From positions 1-37,445 of the forward strand of contig NZ_JABELE010000024.1 in the NCBI RefSeq assembly GCF_013009345.1: a stretch of 37,445 nt of DNA, given 5' to 3'. The notes beneath the pieces were generated by a model. The model did not search any database and was not told the DNA's origin. It worked only from the letters and a program-made list of their open reading frames with translations. The DNA is from Acinetobacter geminorum (lineage in GTDB: Bacteria; Pseudomonadota; Gammaproteobacteria; Pseudomonadales; Moraxellaceae). Numbering within the stretch: position 1 is the first letter of the stretch; each line of letters begins with the position of its first letter. A program made the position numbers and the translations under genes. Below, in pieces: positions 1-8,989 of the stretch.

Positions 1-20
1 TATCAAATATGTCACCAAAA

Positions 21-73
21 TAAGCCGATAATTCGGGTTATGGAAATATCGGCTTAAGCGGGATTCGGGTTAT
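21..73. repeat. Hairpin with an 11-bp direct repeat, upstream of the GST gene
   Basis: Bases 21-30 (TAAGCCGATA) pair perfectly with 47-56 (TATCGGCTTA) around a 16-nt loop. The loop starts with ATTCGGGTTAT (31-41), which recurs exactly at 63-73. There is no T-run after either side, so it is not a convincing intrinsic terminator. The stretch 1-207 holds no gene that I can support; 74-207 is AT-rich and presumably carries the promoter of the GST gene. Confidence 0.5.
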
Positions 74-207
74 ATAAAAAGAAATTAAATATATATCTGA
101 TCTATAGTATTTCTTCTTTCTAATTAATAATTGCCAATCTAAGCGAATCTAGCTATTTATAGAAACTGGTACTTGCCATACTAAAAATTGCTAAGGACAA
201 CAACACT

Positions 208-834
208 ATGTTAAAAATTTTAGGGCGTGATAACTCCATTAATGTTCGCAAAGTCTTATGGTTGTGCGAAGAATTAAATCTTGAATATGAAAGAGAAGAT
301 TGGGGACGAGGCTTTCGTTCAGCACAATCACCTGAATATTTACAATTAAACCCAAATGGTCAAATTCCTGTTGTTTTAGATGGCGATTTAGTCCTTTGGC
401 AGTCCAACTGTATTATCCGTTATTTGGCAAATGCTTATGACAAAGAGCATCTGCTTTACCCTACTCAAGCTAAAGAAAGATTCTTTGTTGATCAGTGGAT
501 TGATTGGCAAGCCATCGAGCTGAATAACAGCTGGACTTATACCATTATGTCTCTCTTGAGACATTCTCCAGATCATCAAGATCCAAACTTATTACAACAA
601 GGTATTGATGACTGGAATCATCATATGCAGATTCTTGACCAACAGCTTGCAAAAACTCAAGCCTATGTTGCAGGAACTGAGTTTACCTTAGCCGATATTC
701 CAATTGGTCTATCTGTACAGCGCTGGAAAGCCACTCCTTTTGACCATCCAACACTTAAACATGTCGACCAATATTTTGAACTATTAAATCAGCGTGCTGG
801 CTTCTTAAAATGGGGAAATAACGGCGAACCTTAA
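208..834 (+). CDS. Glutathione S-transferase family protein
   Basis: A 208-aa cytosolic protein with the two-domain GST layout: an N-terminal thioredoxin-like domain (about residues 1-80) and an all-helical C-terminal domain. Family features visible are the N-terminal strand followed by NSINVRKVLWLCEEL, where Ser10 is the likely catalytic residue that activates glutathione, the cis-proline segment NPNGQIPVV, and the glutathione-binding segment LWQSNCIIRYLA, where other GSTs have an E-S pair. Length is normal for the family. AAGGA lies about 10 nt before the ATG. The gene is alone and converges on the DUF2520 gene with a 14-bp gap. The substrate cannot be told from sequence; conjugation or reduction of electrophiles is the family role. 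Confidence 0.9.
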   Translation: MLKILGRDNSINVRKVLWLCEELNLEYEREDWGRGFRSAQSPEYLQLNPNGQIPVVLDGDLVLWQSNCIIRYLANAYDKEHLLYPTQAKERFFVDQWIDWQAIELNNSWTYTIMSLLRHSPDHQDPNLLQQGIDDWNHHMQILDQQLAKTQAYVAGTEFTLADIPIGLSVQRWKATPFDHPTLKHVDQYFELLNQRAGFLKWGNNGEP

Positions 835-848
835 TTTTAAAATCAGCT

Positions 849-1628
849 TTAGTCCGAGTGATGGTGTTTCACAATGCCATCACTTAAAAGTTGATAGACC
901 TGTTTTAAATCATCTCGCCCTGCTTTAGCCAATAGATCCTCATGCATTGCCAAGATATTCTGATCCCCCCTTACCGCAGGCCCAGTTTGCATTTGCTTTG
1001 GATCATTTTCAGTCGCTTTTTTTGCTGTTTCCAAAATTAAAGGATAGAGCAAACTAAAGTCGACCTGCTCTTTATCTACTACCTGCTTTGCCATATCAAA
1101 ACAGTAATTAGTAAAATTACAAGCAAATACAGCTGCCAAATGTAAAGTTAAACGCTGTTTTGAGGTGTATTGATATACTCGCCTACTTAGGCTATTTGCT
1201 AAATCTGAAAGTAGTTCTTGATCAGTATCTGTTACCGCTTCAACAAATAGCGGTGTTGCAGACCAGTCAACGTCTCTTTCAAGGCTAAATGTTTGTAATG
1301 GATAAAATACCCCTGCTTTTTTGTGCACATGACTGATGACTTCAATATCTGTACTACCAGAGGTGTGAACCATAAGTGTTTCAGGAAACAATTCATGAAT
1401 CTGTTTTACAAGCTCTGCAATGGCACTATCTGAAACCGATAAAATAATAAGATCGGTCGGTTGAAATTCGCGAAGAGCTTCACATGCTTTTGACTGAAAT
1501 TGCTCTGCAAACTTTTGGGTTTTCTCAAAATCACGCGCATAGACTTGTACGATGTGATGACCTTGAGCCAACAGTACCTTTGCTAAATGAAAGGCAACTC
1601 TCCCACTTCCAACCAAACTGATTTTCAT
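849..1628 (-). CDS. Rossmann-like and DUF2520 domain-containing oxidoreductase-like protein
   Basis: 259 aa. The N-terminus is a dinucleotide-binding Rossmann fold: a beta strand, then the glycine motif GSGRVAFHLA at about residues 7-16. The middle has the 'DLIILSVSDSAI' strand typical of F420-dependent NADP oxidoreductase-like proteins. The C-terminal half is the helical DUF2520 domain, with YPLQTFS and a TGPAVRGD motif near residues 210-225. The family is widespread but its substrate is not established, so I assign no reaction. It lies downstream of the OmpA-domain gene on the same strand, separated by a strong terminator, so it is probably transcribed alone. The ribosome binding site before the ATG is weak. 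Confidence 0.85.
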   Translation of the reverse strand: MKISLVGSGRVAFHLAKVLLAQGHHIVQVYARDFEKTQKFAEQFQSKACEALREFQPTDLIILSVSDSAIAELVKQIHELFPETLMVHTSGSTDIEVISHVHKKAGVFYPLQTFSLERDVDWSATPLFVEAVTDTDQELLSDLANSLSRRVYQYTSKQRLTLHLAAVFACNFTNYCFDMAKQVVDKEQVDFSLLYPLILETAKKATENDPKQMQTGPAVRGDQNILAMHEDLLAKAGRDDLKQVYQLLSDGIVKHHHSD

Positions 1629-1654
1629 ATCAACCCAACACTATTTGTTCCAAC

Positions 1655-1685
1655 AAAAAAGCTTCTCAAAATGAGAAGCTTTTTT
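1655..1685 (-). terminator. Intrinsic terminator, bidirectional
   Basis: A 14-bp perfect stem (1655-1668 with 1672-1685) around an AAA loop. It begins with six A and ends in six T, so it works on either strand. On the minus strand it ends the OmpA-domain gene just before the DUF2520 gene. Confidence 0.9.
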
Positions 1686-1721
1686 CAAATTAAAATAACT
1701 AATTTTTCATAAATCAGAACA

Positions 1722-3143
1722 TTATTGAGCTACTGAAAACTCAATACGACGGTTTTTAAAACGTCCTTCTTCTGTCGTGTTCTCTGCAACAGGCTGATCA
1801 GAGCCATGACCTTGTGCAACTAATTTAGATCCATCTACACCTTTAGATGTTAAATAGTCGACTACTGCTTGAGCACGGCGTTGTGATAAAGCTTTATTTG
1901 CCGCAGCGTTGCCTGTTGAGTCAGTATGACCACCCACATTTAATTTTACATTAGTCACTTTATTTAAAAGTGTTGCAGCTTGATCAAGAATAGCTTTGTT
2001 GTCTGCTGGAATATCGCTTGAACCACTCGCAAAATTAATGATTTGCAAGTTAAGCGCTTTCACTAAAGCATTTACATCGACATTATTCGGGTCAATTGAG
2101 CCTAAAGCAGTTTGCGAAGCAGTTAAGCTATTACTTACAGATTGCTCAGCTGTTTCTGGTGCTGTAGAAACGACTTCAGTGTGAGGAACAAGTGCTTTTA
2201 CTTTTGCGGTTAATGCTGCTAACGCTGCTGCATCACCTGCTTTCAAAGTAATTTTGTCACCTATCCATTCTAAAGATGCATTTGGCACACCTTTTAATGC
2301 ACCAAGTACGCCCGCAAGCGCATCTTTGTCTGTAAATCCAGCCGCATAAGTTTGACTAGTATCAACGTTACAATCTTGGGTTGATGAGAAAACCTGTTTA
2401 ACTTGGGTTTGTAGTGTTGCTAAGAATCCTTGATCTCCAATACCTGCCTGACACTGGCTCACAGCACCTTTATCATCTGTGCTTAATGTTAAACTCGCGG
2501 GTGCAGCTGCGGTAGTAGCTTCAACACCACTTGCACCCATTGGTTCTGGTGCTGGCACAGCCTCCTTATGTTGGCAAGAACGCCATAACCAAGCAATGAT
2601 AAGACCCAGAATAATGAGTGCAATAATAGGCAAGAATCCACGAGATTTGCCTGTATTTTCAGTCGCAGCGGCAAGTGGTGGTGCTGTTGACGGTGTAACA
2701 GAAGACAAGCCTGCACCAAGCCCTAGTGGCGCTAATAGGCCAACAGCCCATCCCGGCAAATGTGAACGAATTGTTTCTGCATGCTGACGTAAATAATTCA
2801 CAATACTTTGTTGATCATTTCCGGCAACATCCGAAATTGCATTAAGGCTGGGTTTAATTGCACTATTGAGTGTACTTTCGATTTCATTATTTGGTGCCGT
2901 ACCGCTTAAATGAGTAAGTACCGTATTCTTGATTTGGTCATTATGAGAAAAGAGGTCTGATAATGAAGGAGTCAAACTATTTTTTAATTGTCCAATAAGA
3001 TCAGGTTTAGCAGCTAACAATGAAAGTAAAATTGGATAAAACTTAGATAAAGCATTCGTTTTTTCGCCTAGGTATCCGTCCTGATTATTTAATATAGTTG
3101 ATGATACTTTTTCTTTAAGCAGTTCTATAGGGTTTATCGACAT
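1722..3143 (-). CDS. OmpA-family membrane protein with DUF937-like N-terminus and BON-like middle
   Basis: 473 aa. Residues 1-150 resemble DUF937-type helical domains. A single hydrophobic helix (FLPIIALIILGLIIAWLW, about 170-187) follows, with no signal peptide, so this is probably an inner-membrane protein with its C-terminus in the periplasm. Residues about 265-325 look like a BON-type alpha/beta module (ALAGVLGALKGVPNA..). The last ~110 residues are an OmpA C-terminal peptidoglycan-binding domain: VGGHTDSTG, the NKALSQRRAQAVVDYL helix and GRFKNRRIE, which carry the Asp and Arg that grip diaminopimelate. The architecture recalls mycobacterial ArfA/OmpATb rather than the porin OmpA. GGGAGA lies 8 nt before the start. 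The cell-envelope anchoring role is inferred. Confidence 0.82.
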   Translation of the reverse strand: MSINPIELLKEKVSSTILNNQDGYLGEKTNALSKFYPILLSLLAAKPDLIGQLKNSLTPSLSDLFSHNDQIKNTVLTHLSGTAPNNEIESTLNSAIKPSLNAISDVAGNDQQSIVNYLRQHAETIRSHLPGWAVGLLAPLGLGAGLSSVTPSTAPPLAAATENTGKSRGFLPIIALIILGLIIAWLWRSCQHKEAVPAPEPMGASGVEATTAAAPASLTLSTDDKGAVSQCQAGIGDQGFLATLQTQVKQVFSSTQDCNVDTSQTYAAGFTDKDALAGVLGALKGVPNASLEWIGDKITLKAGDAAALAALTAKVKALVPHTEVVSTAPETAEQSVSNSLTASQTALGSIDPNNVDVNALVKALNLQIINFASGSSDIPADNKAILDQAATLLNKVTNVKLNVGGHTDSTGNAAANKALSQRRAQAVVDYLTSKGVDGSKLVAQGHGSDQPVAENTTEEGRFKNRRIEFSVAQ

Positions 3144-3293
3144 TGGTTATTCTCCCGAATTTTATACGTCGTAACCAGCAACTTTTGATTATTCAAATAC
3201 TTCTCTGTGCTGATAGTTTTTTATTCTAATCTGCGTTCAATCTTTTATTGTTTTTTAAATAATTTATATACAAATTTGCATCTAGTCTTTACA

Positions 3294-3324
3294 AAACAGG
3301 CAGATCTTATTGATCTACCTGTTT
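3294..3324 (-). terminator. Intrinsic terminator of the pyrB-pyrC' operon
   Basis: A 13-bp stem with one mismatch (3294-3306 with 3312-3324) and a 5-nt loop. On the minus strand it is followed by TTTTG. It lies 33 nt beyond the stop of pyrC'. Confidence 0.75.
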
Positions 3325-3356
3325 ATATTTTAAATTTACTTTAAATAACCGTTTTA

Positions 3357-4601
3357 TCAGTTAGCAAAAGTTTGAAGTACTTTACCGCTAAGGTTTTGAC
3401 CCAACAATGGAGTATTTTTCCCTTGCGATAAAATCGTGTCTTTGCTTACTGTCCAGCTTAATTCAGGATCAACTAATACCCATCCTGCTTCATCTTTCCA
3501 ACGCGTAGTCATATTGGCAACCTGCGCAGGTACGCTAGTCACTTTTTCCACCCACTCTAAAGGTTCAAATAAGCCTTCATTAATGAGTTGAATGCCTAAA
3601 GATACATAAGTATCAAAAGCAGTAATGCCCGGTTGAGTTTCAGCAAATGGTGCCATTTTTGCGGAGCTGCTTAAAGGTTCGTGATGCGTACAAATTGCAT
3701 CAATCACGCCCTCTTTTAAACCTTGACGTAAAAGTTCTTTATCTTGCTCAGAACGCAATGGTGGACGAACATGTGCTAGCGAATTGAAACCATCAGTTAA
3801 GTGTTCAGTTAAATGCAACTGATGCATTGCTACATCGGCAGTCACAGGTAAACCTTTTGCTTTTGCTGCGCGGATTAATTCAACCGATGCACCACAAGAT
3901 AACAAACCAAAGTGAGCTTTTACGCCAGTTGCTTCAATCATAAGCAAATATTTCGCAATCGCCACAGTTTCAGCAATTGCCGGAATCATTGGCAAACCTT
4001 GGCGAGAAGCAATAAAGCCTTCGTGTGCACATCCGTCTTTAGCAATCTGTGGCTCTTCAGCATAAAACACAACCGTTAAACCAAGACCCGCTGCATATTC
4101 CAAGGTACGAATAACTACATCGTCATTTTCAAAAGCAGCATTCGCATTAGAAACAGCAGTACAACCACCTTTTTTCAGGCCCGCCATGTTTGCTGGTTGC
4201 TTACCATTTAAACCTTGGGTCTGAGCACCAATGATATGCATGTGAATGCCCCCATCATGCCATGCCTTTTCAATCAAGCCATGAATGAGAGCACCGTTGT
4301 CTTGTACAATCGGCTTTGAATCAGGTGGTGTAATCACATGCAAAATACCATTGGCACGTGCTGCCTTACCTTCCGATTTCAATGTTCCATGTTGCTGTTG
4401 ACCCGGTTCACGCAAACGCGCGCATAAATCAACCATGGTTGGCATTAACCATTTACCTTGGCCATCAATGGTTTGCTCAACTTGCTCAACTGGAGCAACC
4501 AACTTGCCATTTTCGATATATACAGTTTGTACGCTGTCTGTTTTCTGGATTGGGTCTAACACACGTACATTTTCAATTTTTACAATACTCATGTGATCCA
4601 T
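3357..4601 (-). CDS. pyrC': Non-catalytic dihydroorotase-like subunit of aspartate carbamoyltransferase (PyrC'/PyrX)
   Basis: A 414-aa amidohydrolase-fold protein of dihydroorotase length that lacks the active site. The first metal motif, normally D-x-H-x-H-x-R-x-P-G, reads DLCARLREPG, so both His are gone. The later metal-ligand His in the VxxHxED region is Tyr (VVFYAEEP). The catalytic Asp segment reads ICTHHEP instead of ICTDHAP. In Pseudomonas such a PyrC' is an obligate structural partner that holds PyrB trimers in a dodecamer; the same role is inferred here. The ATG lies 3 bp after the pyrB stop, so the two are co-transcribed and made in step. A separate active dihydroorotase must exist elsewhere in the genome. 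Confidence 0.9.
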   Translation of the reverse strand: MDHMSIVKIENVRVLDPIQKTDSVQTVYIENGKLVAPVEQVEQTIDGQGKWLMPTMVDLCARLREPGQQQHGTLKSEGKAARANGILHVITPPDSKPIVQDNGALIHGLIEKAWHDGGIHMHIIGAQTQGLNGKQPANMAGLKKGGCTAVSNANAAFENDDVVIRTLEYAAGLGLTVVFYAEEPQIAKDGCAHEGFIASRQGLPMIPAIAETVAIAKYLLMIEATGVKAHFGLLSCGASVELIRAAKAKGLPVTADVAMHQLHLTEHLTDGFNSLAHVRPPLRSEQDKELLRQGLKEGVIDAICTHHEPLSSSAKMAPFAETQPGITAFDTYVSLGIQLINEGLFEPLEWVEKVTSVPAQVANMTTRWKDEAGWVLVDPELSWTVSKDTILSQGKNTPLLGQNLSGKVLQTFAN

Positions 4602-4604
4602 TCC

Positions 4605-5621
4605 TTACAACGTAATCGCTTCAATTAAACCTTGCTCTTGGAGTTGGCCTTGCATTGATAACGCCAATACGGCCATACGAACTGCAATACCATTGGTTAC
4701 TTGTTTCAAAATAACCGACTGATCTCCATCAGCAACACTTGAATCAATTTCTACACCACGGTTCATTGGTCCCGGATGCATCACAATGCAATCTGGTTTA
4801 GCTAAACCAAGACGTTCTTTGTTTAAACCATACATTCTGTAAAATTCAGACTGTGAAGATAGCGCTGGTGAGTCAATACGCTCGTTTTGAATACGTAAAG
4901 CAATAATCACATCACAATCGGTAATACCTTCATCCATCTTGTTAAACAAGCGAACATTCTCACCATATTCAGAAAAGCCCACTGGCAATAATGTATTCGG
5001 TGCAATCACACGAATATCTTTACAACCTAGGGTTTGTAATGCAGCTACATCCGAACGTGCTACGCGAGAGTGTTTAATGTCCCCGATAATAGCAACGCTT
5101 AAATCTTCAAATGGTTTTTTTGTTTCACGGCGAATGGTGAGCATATCAAGCATCGCTTGCGTCGGATGAGCATGACGTCCATCCCCTGCATTAATAATCG
5201 CGACTTTTGGACATACATCTTTAGCAATGAAATGTGCAGCACCCGAAGATGAATGGCGAACAACAAAGATATCCGCTGCCATTGCTTCAAGGTTCCAGAG
5301 CGTATCGCGCAGAGTTTCTCCTTTTGAAGTACTTGAACGTGCAATATCAATGTTCAGTACATTGGCAGACAAACGTTTTGCTGCTGCTTCAAAAGTAGTA
5401 CGGGTACGTGTGGAGTTTTCAAAGAAGAGATTCATAACCGTCAATCCCTCTAAGAGCGGACGGTTAATTAAATTATTATTATCATCTAAAAAGCTTTGTG
5501 CGGTATCTAAAATCTTGGTGAGGTTTTCTTTTGAAAGTCCCTCAATCGTTAAAAAATGTTTTAAATTTCCGTCTTGATTGAGCTGAACCTGGCTCGGTTG
5601 ATGCAACGCTGCAATATGCAT
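4605..5621 (-). CDS. pyrB: Aspartate carbamoyltransferase catalytic subunit
   Basis: 338 aa, cytosolic. It joins carbamoyl phosphate and aspartate, the committed step of de novo pyrimidine synthesis. The carbamoyl-phosphate motif FENSTRTRTTFE is at about residues 67-78. HPTQAMLDM and the aspartate-side motif HPGPMNRGVEI follow. The last replaces the E. coli HPLPR and is the form seen in Pseudomonas-type class A enzymes. About 20 extra residues at the N-terminus also fit class A ATCases, where this extension binds nucleotide effectors. AGGAATCCATT precedes the ATG. No pyrI regulatory gene follows; instead the inactive pyrC' sits 3 bp downstream, matching a PyrB6-PyrC'6 holoenzyme. Confidence 0.96.
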   Translation of the reverse strand: MHIAALHQPSQVQLNQDGNLKHFLTIEGLSKENLTKILDTAQSFLDDNNNLINRPLLEGLTVMNLFFENSTRTRTTFEAAAKRLSANVLNIDIARSSTSKGETLRDTLWNLEAMAADIFVVRHSSSGAAHFIAKDVCPKVAIINAGDGRHAHPTQAMLDMLTIRRETKKPFEDLSVAIIGDIKHSRVARSDVAALQTLGCKDIRVIAPNTLLPVGFSEYGENVRLFNKMDEGITDCDVIIALRIQNERIDSPALSSQSEFYRMYGLNKERLGLAKPDCIVMHPGPMNRGVEIDSSVADGDQSVILKQVTNGIAVRMAVLALSMQGQLQEQGLIEAITL

Positions 5622-5703
5622 AATGGATTCCTATGGGTCGAATCGCGAAAACGTGCATAGTGTAGCTGAATTCCGCTCTTTTCGCAGAAGAACTTTACAG
5701 AAT

Positions 5704-5737
5704 AAGGCCCTAAATTGACCAGAAAATTTAGGACCTT
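5704..5737 (-). terminator. Probable terminator hairpin of the 114-aa gene
   Basis: A 13-bp stem with one C-A mismatch (5704-5716 with 5725-5737), loop 8 nt. It lies 9 nt past the minus-strand stop at 5746. The run after it (CCTTATTCTG) is only modestly T-rich, so efficiency is uncertain. Confidence 0.55.
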
Positions 5738-5745
5738 GATCTAGA

Positions 5746-6090
5746 TTATCTCAAGGCACCAATATAATGATGTGGAACTTGTGCTCGATAAATGTCTTCG
5801 GCGGTAATTTCCGACTCTTCATCGACTTTAACAACAGCAATTTTTTCTTTTAGAGAAAGCTCAGGTATTGTCTCAACCAACGATTTCAATCGCTCAACAC
5901 ATCGTTTTAATTCGTCGTCGTCCGACTCTAGTGCAAGCCCAATGACATATTTTGCGTAATCTTTATTTTGAACCACATACAGGGCATCTATTACCCGCCC
6001 CGTCACCCTACGCATGCGTACATATATTTGTGTAGCTACTGAGAAAGCATCTGCATTAGAAACAAAACCATTCCCCATCATGTCTTTCAT
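5746..6090 (-). CDS. Hypothetical protein, 114 aa, soluble and acidic
   Basis: I do not recognise a family. The protein has no signal peptide or membrane helix. It looks mostly helical: a first half with NADAFSVATQIYVRMRRVTGRVIDALYVV, then an acidic stretch (ESDDDELKRC), then a KEKIAVVKVDEESEITAEDIYRAQVPHHYIG tail. GGGG lies about 9-12 nt before the chosen ATG; a second ATG four codons in is possible. It is flanked by pyrB downstream and divergent rlmKL upstream, and has its own terminator-like hairpin, so it is probably monocistronic. It may be a lineage-specific Acinetobacter protein. Function unknown. Confidence 0.7.
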   Translation of the reverse strand: MKDMMGNGFVSNADAFSVATQIYVRMRRVTGRVIDALYVVQNKDYAKYVIGLALESDDDELKRCVERLKSLVETIPELSLKEKIAVVKVDEESEITAEDIYRAQVPHHYIGALR

Positions 6091-6330
6091 TTATAATTAC
6101 CCCATCAATCTAAAATAATAAAAATGGTTAAAAAATAGCTGTGTTTGTTAAATAAATAACCATTGATAGGATTGTCTTAGCAAAATACATACCACTTTTA
6201 CTGTATTAATCTTTAAAAATCAGTTTATTGGTTGGATTATGATAGGTTGCAATAATTTAAAAACCTTTACACATCAAAATAAGTTAAACTTTGCATCGTT
6301 AATATTTATATGTTTTGGTCAATCGAGTTT

Positions 6331-8541
6331 ATGAATACCTCTTTACGTTTAAACCACTATTGGATTACTTGTGCTGATGGTTTAGAAGCCCTCTTACAAG
6401 AAGAAATAGAACAGCTTGGCACCAAAGTGACAGAACGTAAAGCAGGACGTTTAATCATTGAAGGGACGCTTGAACATGCTTATCGCATCTGTATGTGGTC
6501 GCGTCTTGCTTCACGTGTTTTACTTCCAATTCATACTTATGAACTCGAACATACACATGATGCACGTGATGTAGCAGAAGAGCTTTATGAAGGTGCGATT
6601 AGCTTTGACTGGTCACTTATTTTTGCACCACAAAGTACCTTCGCAATTCGCTTACATGCAGAACGTGAAATTAAGGTTAATACTCAATTTGCAACACTTC
6701 GAGCAAAAGATGGTGTTGTCGATTCTTTCATGGAAGCTGTAGGTCGCCGTCCGAGCATTGACACCAAACAACCAGAAATTACGTTATATGTTTTAGCAGG
6801 TAAAACTGAACATACCTACTGCCTAGATTTATCTGGTGATTCATTACATAAACGTGGTTACCGCCGTTATATGACGGATGCACCAATCAAAGAAAACCTT
6901 GCGGCGGCAATCTTACAAAAAGCTCAGCTTCAACAACGTAAGCCAGAGATTGTGCTCGACCCAATGTGTGGTTCAGGTACATTTATTATTGAAGCATTAA
7001 TGATTTTGACTGACCGTGCGCCAGGACTTGTTCGCCGTTTTGGTTTTAATGGTTGGCATGGTCATGACCGCGAACTTTGGCTTTCAATTAAAGCTGAAGC
7101 AGCAGAACGTCATGAAAAGGCACTTGAATTACCTTTACCTAAATTTTATGCCTACGATGCAGACTGGGAAGCTGTAAAAGCAACCCGTGAAAATATTATT
7201 GCGGCTGGCTTTGAAAAAGTATTAGGTCAAATTCAGATTGAAGAACGCACTTTAGCTGACTGGCCTGATTTTTCAGCTGAAGGCAAAACTGCATTTATTG
7301 TGACAAACCCTCCCTACGGTGAACGTTTAGGTGATAAAGCATCTAACCGCTCTCTTTACCTAGGTTTATCTGCACTTTTACAAAAACATTTCCCAAATCA
7401 ATATGCAGCTATTATTGCAGCGCAAATTGAACAAGCCGATGTTTTAGCGTTTGAAGCACCTGAAACTTTACGCTTAATGAATGGTAAATTACCGATTTAC
7501 ATTCGCTTTGGTTCAATTAAGCCAGAAAAAGTTACACAACCATTCTTAGCAACTTGGCAAGCTCAACCTATTGAAATGGAAGAAGCTCAAGATTTTGCTA
7601 ACCGTTTGCAAAAAAATATGACTGCCTTGAAAAAATGGGCAACGAAAGAAAATGTTTATTGCTTACGTTTGTATGATGCAGACTTACCTGACTTTAATGT
7701 CGCTGTAGATTTATATGGCGATCGCTTACACGTTCAGGAATATGCACCACCAAAAACAATCGATCCTGAAAAAGCAAAGAAACGTTTTAATTTAGCACTC
7801 GCTGCAATTCGTGCTGTTACTGGTTTAAACCGCGATGCCATCTTTATTAAGACACGTGCACGCCAAACTGGTACAAATCAATATACGAAACAAAGTACAG
7901 CTTCAAAACGTTTTATCGTTCAGGAAGGTAAAGCTAAAATTTTAGTTAACCTGACAGATTACCTAGATACAGGTTTATTCCTTGACCACCGTCAAATGCG
8001 TTTACGTATCGCACAAGAAGCTCGTGGCAAGCACTTCTTGAATTTATATAGTTATACTTCTACAGCAAGCTTACATGCTGCTTTAGGCGGTGCTGCAAGT
8101 ACGACAAGTGTAGACTTATCTAATACTTACTTAAGCTGGTCAAAAGAAAACTTCGTTTTAAATGGACTAACTGTAGATCACGCAGATGAACAGCACATGT
8201 TCTTTGCGAGTGACTGTTTTGAGTGGTTAAAAGAAGGTCACGAACAATATGACCTTATTTTTATCGATCCACCGACATTCTCAAACTCTAAAAAGTTCTA
8301 TGGTACTTTCGACGTGCAACGTGACCATGTTTCACTCATTAAACGTGCAATGAACCGTTTAAATAGTGAAGGAACGCTCTATTTCTCAAACAACTATCGT
8401 GGTTTTGAAATGGACGAAGAGATCGAAGCTATTTTTCAGGTTGAAGAAATTACTTCTGAGACCATTGGCCCTGATTTTAAACGTAATCAAAAAATCCACC
8501 GTGCATGGAAAATCCAGCATCCTGGCCTAGATCAATATTAA
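6331..8541 (+). CDS. rlmKL: Bifunctional 23S rRNA methyltransferase RlmKL
   Basis: About 736 aa. Two methyltransferases are fused: the N-terminal RlmL half makes m2G2445 and the C-terminal RlmK half makes m7G2069 in 23S rRNA. A THUMP domain (about residues 50-160) precedes the RlmL fold, with the SAM motif DPMCGSGTFIIEA and the catalytic VTNPPYGERLG. The RlmK half has FLDHRQMRLRI, the SAM loop NLYSYTSTASLHAALGG and FIDPPTFSNSKK. The length fits the fused E. coli protein (about 700 aa). I prefer the ATG at 6331 (MNTSLRLNHYW), since this aligns with the usual N-terminus. An in-frame ATG at 6310 would add seven residues; neither has a strong Shine-Dalgarno. Confidence 0.95.
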   Translation: MNTSLRLNHYWITCADGLEALLQEEIEQLGTKVTERKAGRLIIEGTLEHAYRICMWSRLASRVLLPIHTYELEHTHDARDVAEELYEGAISFDWSLIFAPQSTFAIRLHAEREIKVNTQFATLRAKDGVVDSFMEAVGRRPSIDTKQPEITLYVLAGKTEHTYCLDLSGDSLHKRGYRRYMTDAPIKENLAAAILQKAQLQQRKPEIVLDPMCGSGTFIIEALMILTDRAPGLVRRFGFNGWHGHDRELWLSIKAEAAERHEKALELPLPKFYAYDADWEAVKATRENIIAAGFEKVLGQIQIEERTLADWPDFSAEGKTAFIVTNPPYGERLGDKASNRSLYLGLSALLQKHFPNQYAAIIAAQIEQADVLAFEAPETLRLMNGKLPIYIRFGSIKPEKVTQPFLATWQAQPIEMEEAQDFANRLQKNMTALKKWATKENVYCLRLYDADLPDFNVAVDLYGDRLHVQEYAPPKTIDPEKAKKRFNLALAAIRAVTGLNRDAIFIKTRARQTGTNQYTKQSTASKRFIVQEGKAKILVNLTDYLDTGLFLDHRQMRLRIAQEARGKHFLNLYSYTSTASLHAALGGAASTTSVDLSNTYLSWSKENFVLNGLTVDHADEQHMFFASDCFEWLKEGHEQYDLIFIDPPTFSNSKKFYGTFDVQRDHVSLIKRAMNRLNSEGTLYFSNNYRGFEMDEEIEAIFQVEEITSETIGPDFKRNQKIHRAWKIQHPGLDQY

Positions 8542-8550
8542 TAAGACTAG

Positions 8551-8582
8551 AGGTTATTATTACTTCACGGTAATAATAACCT
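8551..8582. terminator. Long AT-rich hairpin between convergent genes
   Basis: A perfect 13-bp stem (8551-8563 with 8570-8582) with a 6-nt loop. It lies 10 nt after the rlmKL stop and spans the last codons and stop of the convergent gene at 8560. No strong T-run follows, so it may act as a weak terminator or as an RNA 3'-end stabiliser. Confidence 0.6.
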
Positions 8583-8976
8583 CACCATGAACATTTTTTG
8601 ATTCAAAATCATATTTGGTAAAGCGGTCTGCTCTTTCCGGTAATGCCATCATTTCCAGTTTCTTCTTTTCCTTACTATCGATAACATGGTTTTGTTTTTG
8701 TTCTTGATAAGGTGAAAGTACACTTGTTCTAAGTGCATCCCATCGAACTTGTTGTAAATAATTATCCCCTAATGCCTGACGTGCCTGTTGTTGTTCTATC
8801 ATTGGTTTCTTAGCATCGTCTTGAGCTTTCGCAATAATCACAGGTAAAGCAGCATTTACTGCCCCTGTTTGTGTTGCTAAGGCCCCTTCACTTAGAGGCT
8901 GCGCAGCCCATACATTAATTGGTATCATTGAAATACAACCTAAAATACACAGCGCAGGTCCTTGTTTATTGTTCAT
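8560..8976 (-). CDS. Hypothetical secreted (periplasmic) protein, 138 aa
   Basis: The N-terminus looks like a Sec signal peptide: a short basic stretch, a hydrophobic core (ALCILGCISMIPINVW) and likely cleavage near VWAA-QP at residue 25. The mature part is charged and helix-prone, with Q/K-rich segments (MIEQQQARQALGD; KEKKKLEMMALPERADRF) and a final strand GEVIITVK. I recognise no family. Its last codons are part of the 13-bp hairpin shared with the end of rlmKL. A 39-bp inverted repeat lies 14 bp upstream of its start and is a likely regulatory site. Function unknown; an envelope-associated role is only inferred from the signal peptide. Confidence 0.72.
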   Translation of the reverse strand: MNNKQGPALCILGCISMIPINVWAAQPLSEGALATQTGAVNAALPVIIAKAQDDAKKPMIEQQQARQALGDNYLQQVRWDALRTSVLSPYQEQKQNHVIDSKEKKKLEMMALPERADRFTKYDFESKNVHGEVIITVK

Positions 8977-8989
8977 TGCATTTATCCTA

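Noticed and set aside
2479..2787. Plus-strand open frame inside the OmpA-domain gene
   Set aside because: Antisense shadow of the membrane helix and linker region, with no family resemblance or start signal.
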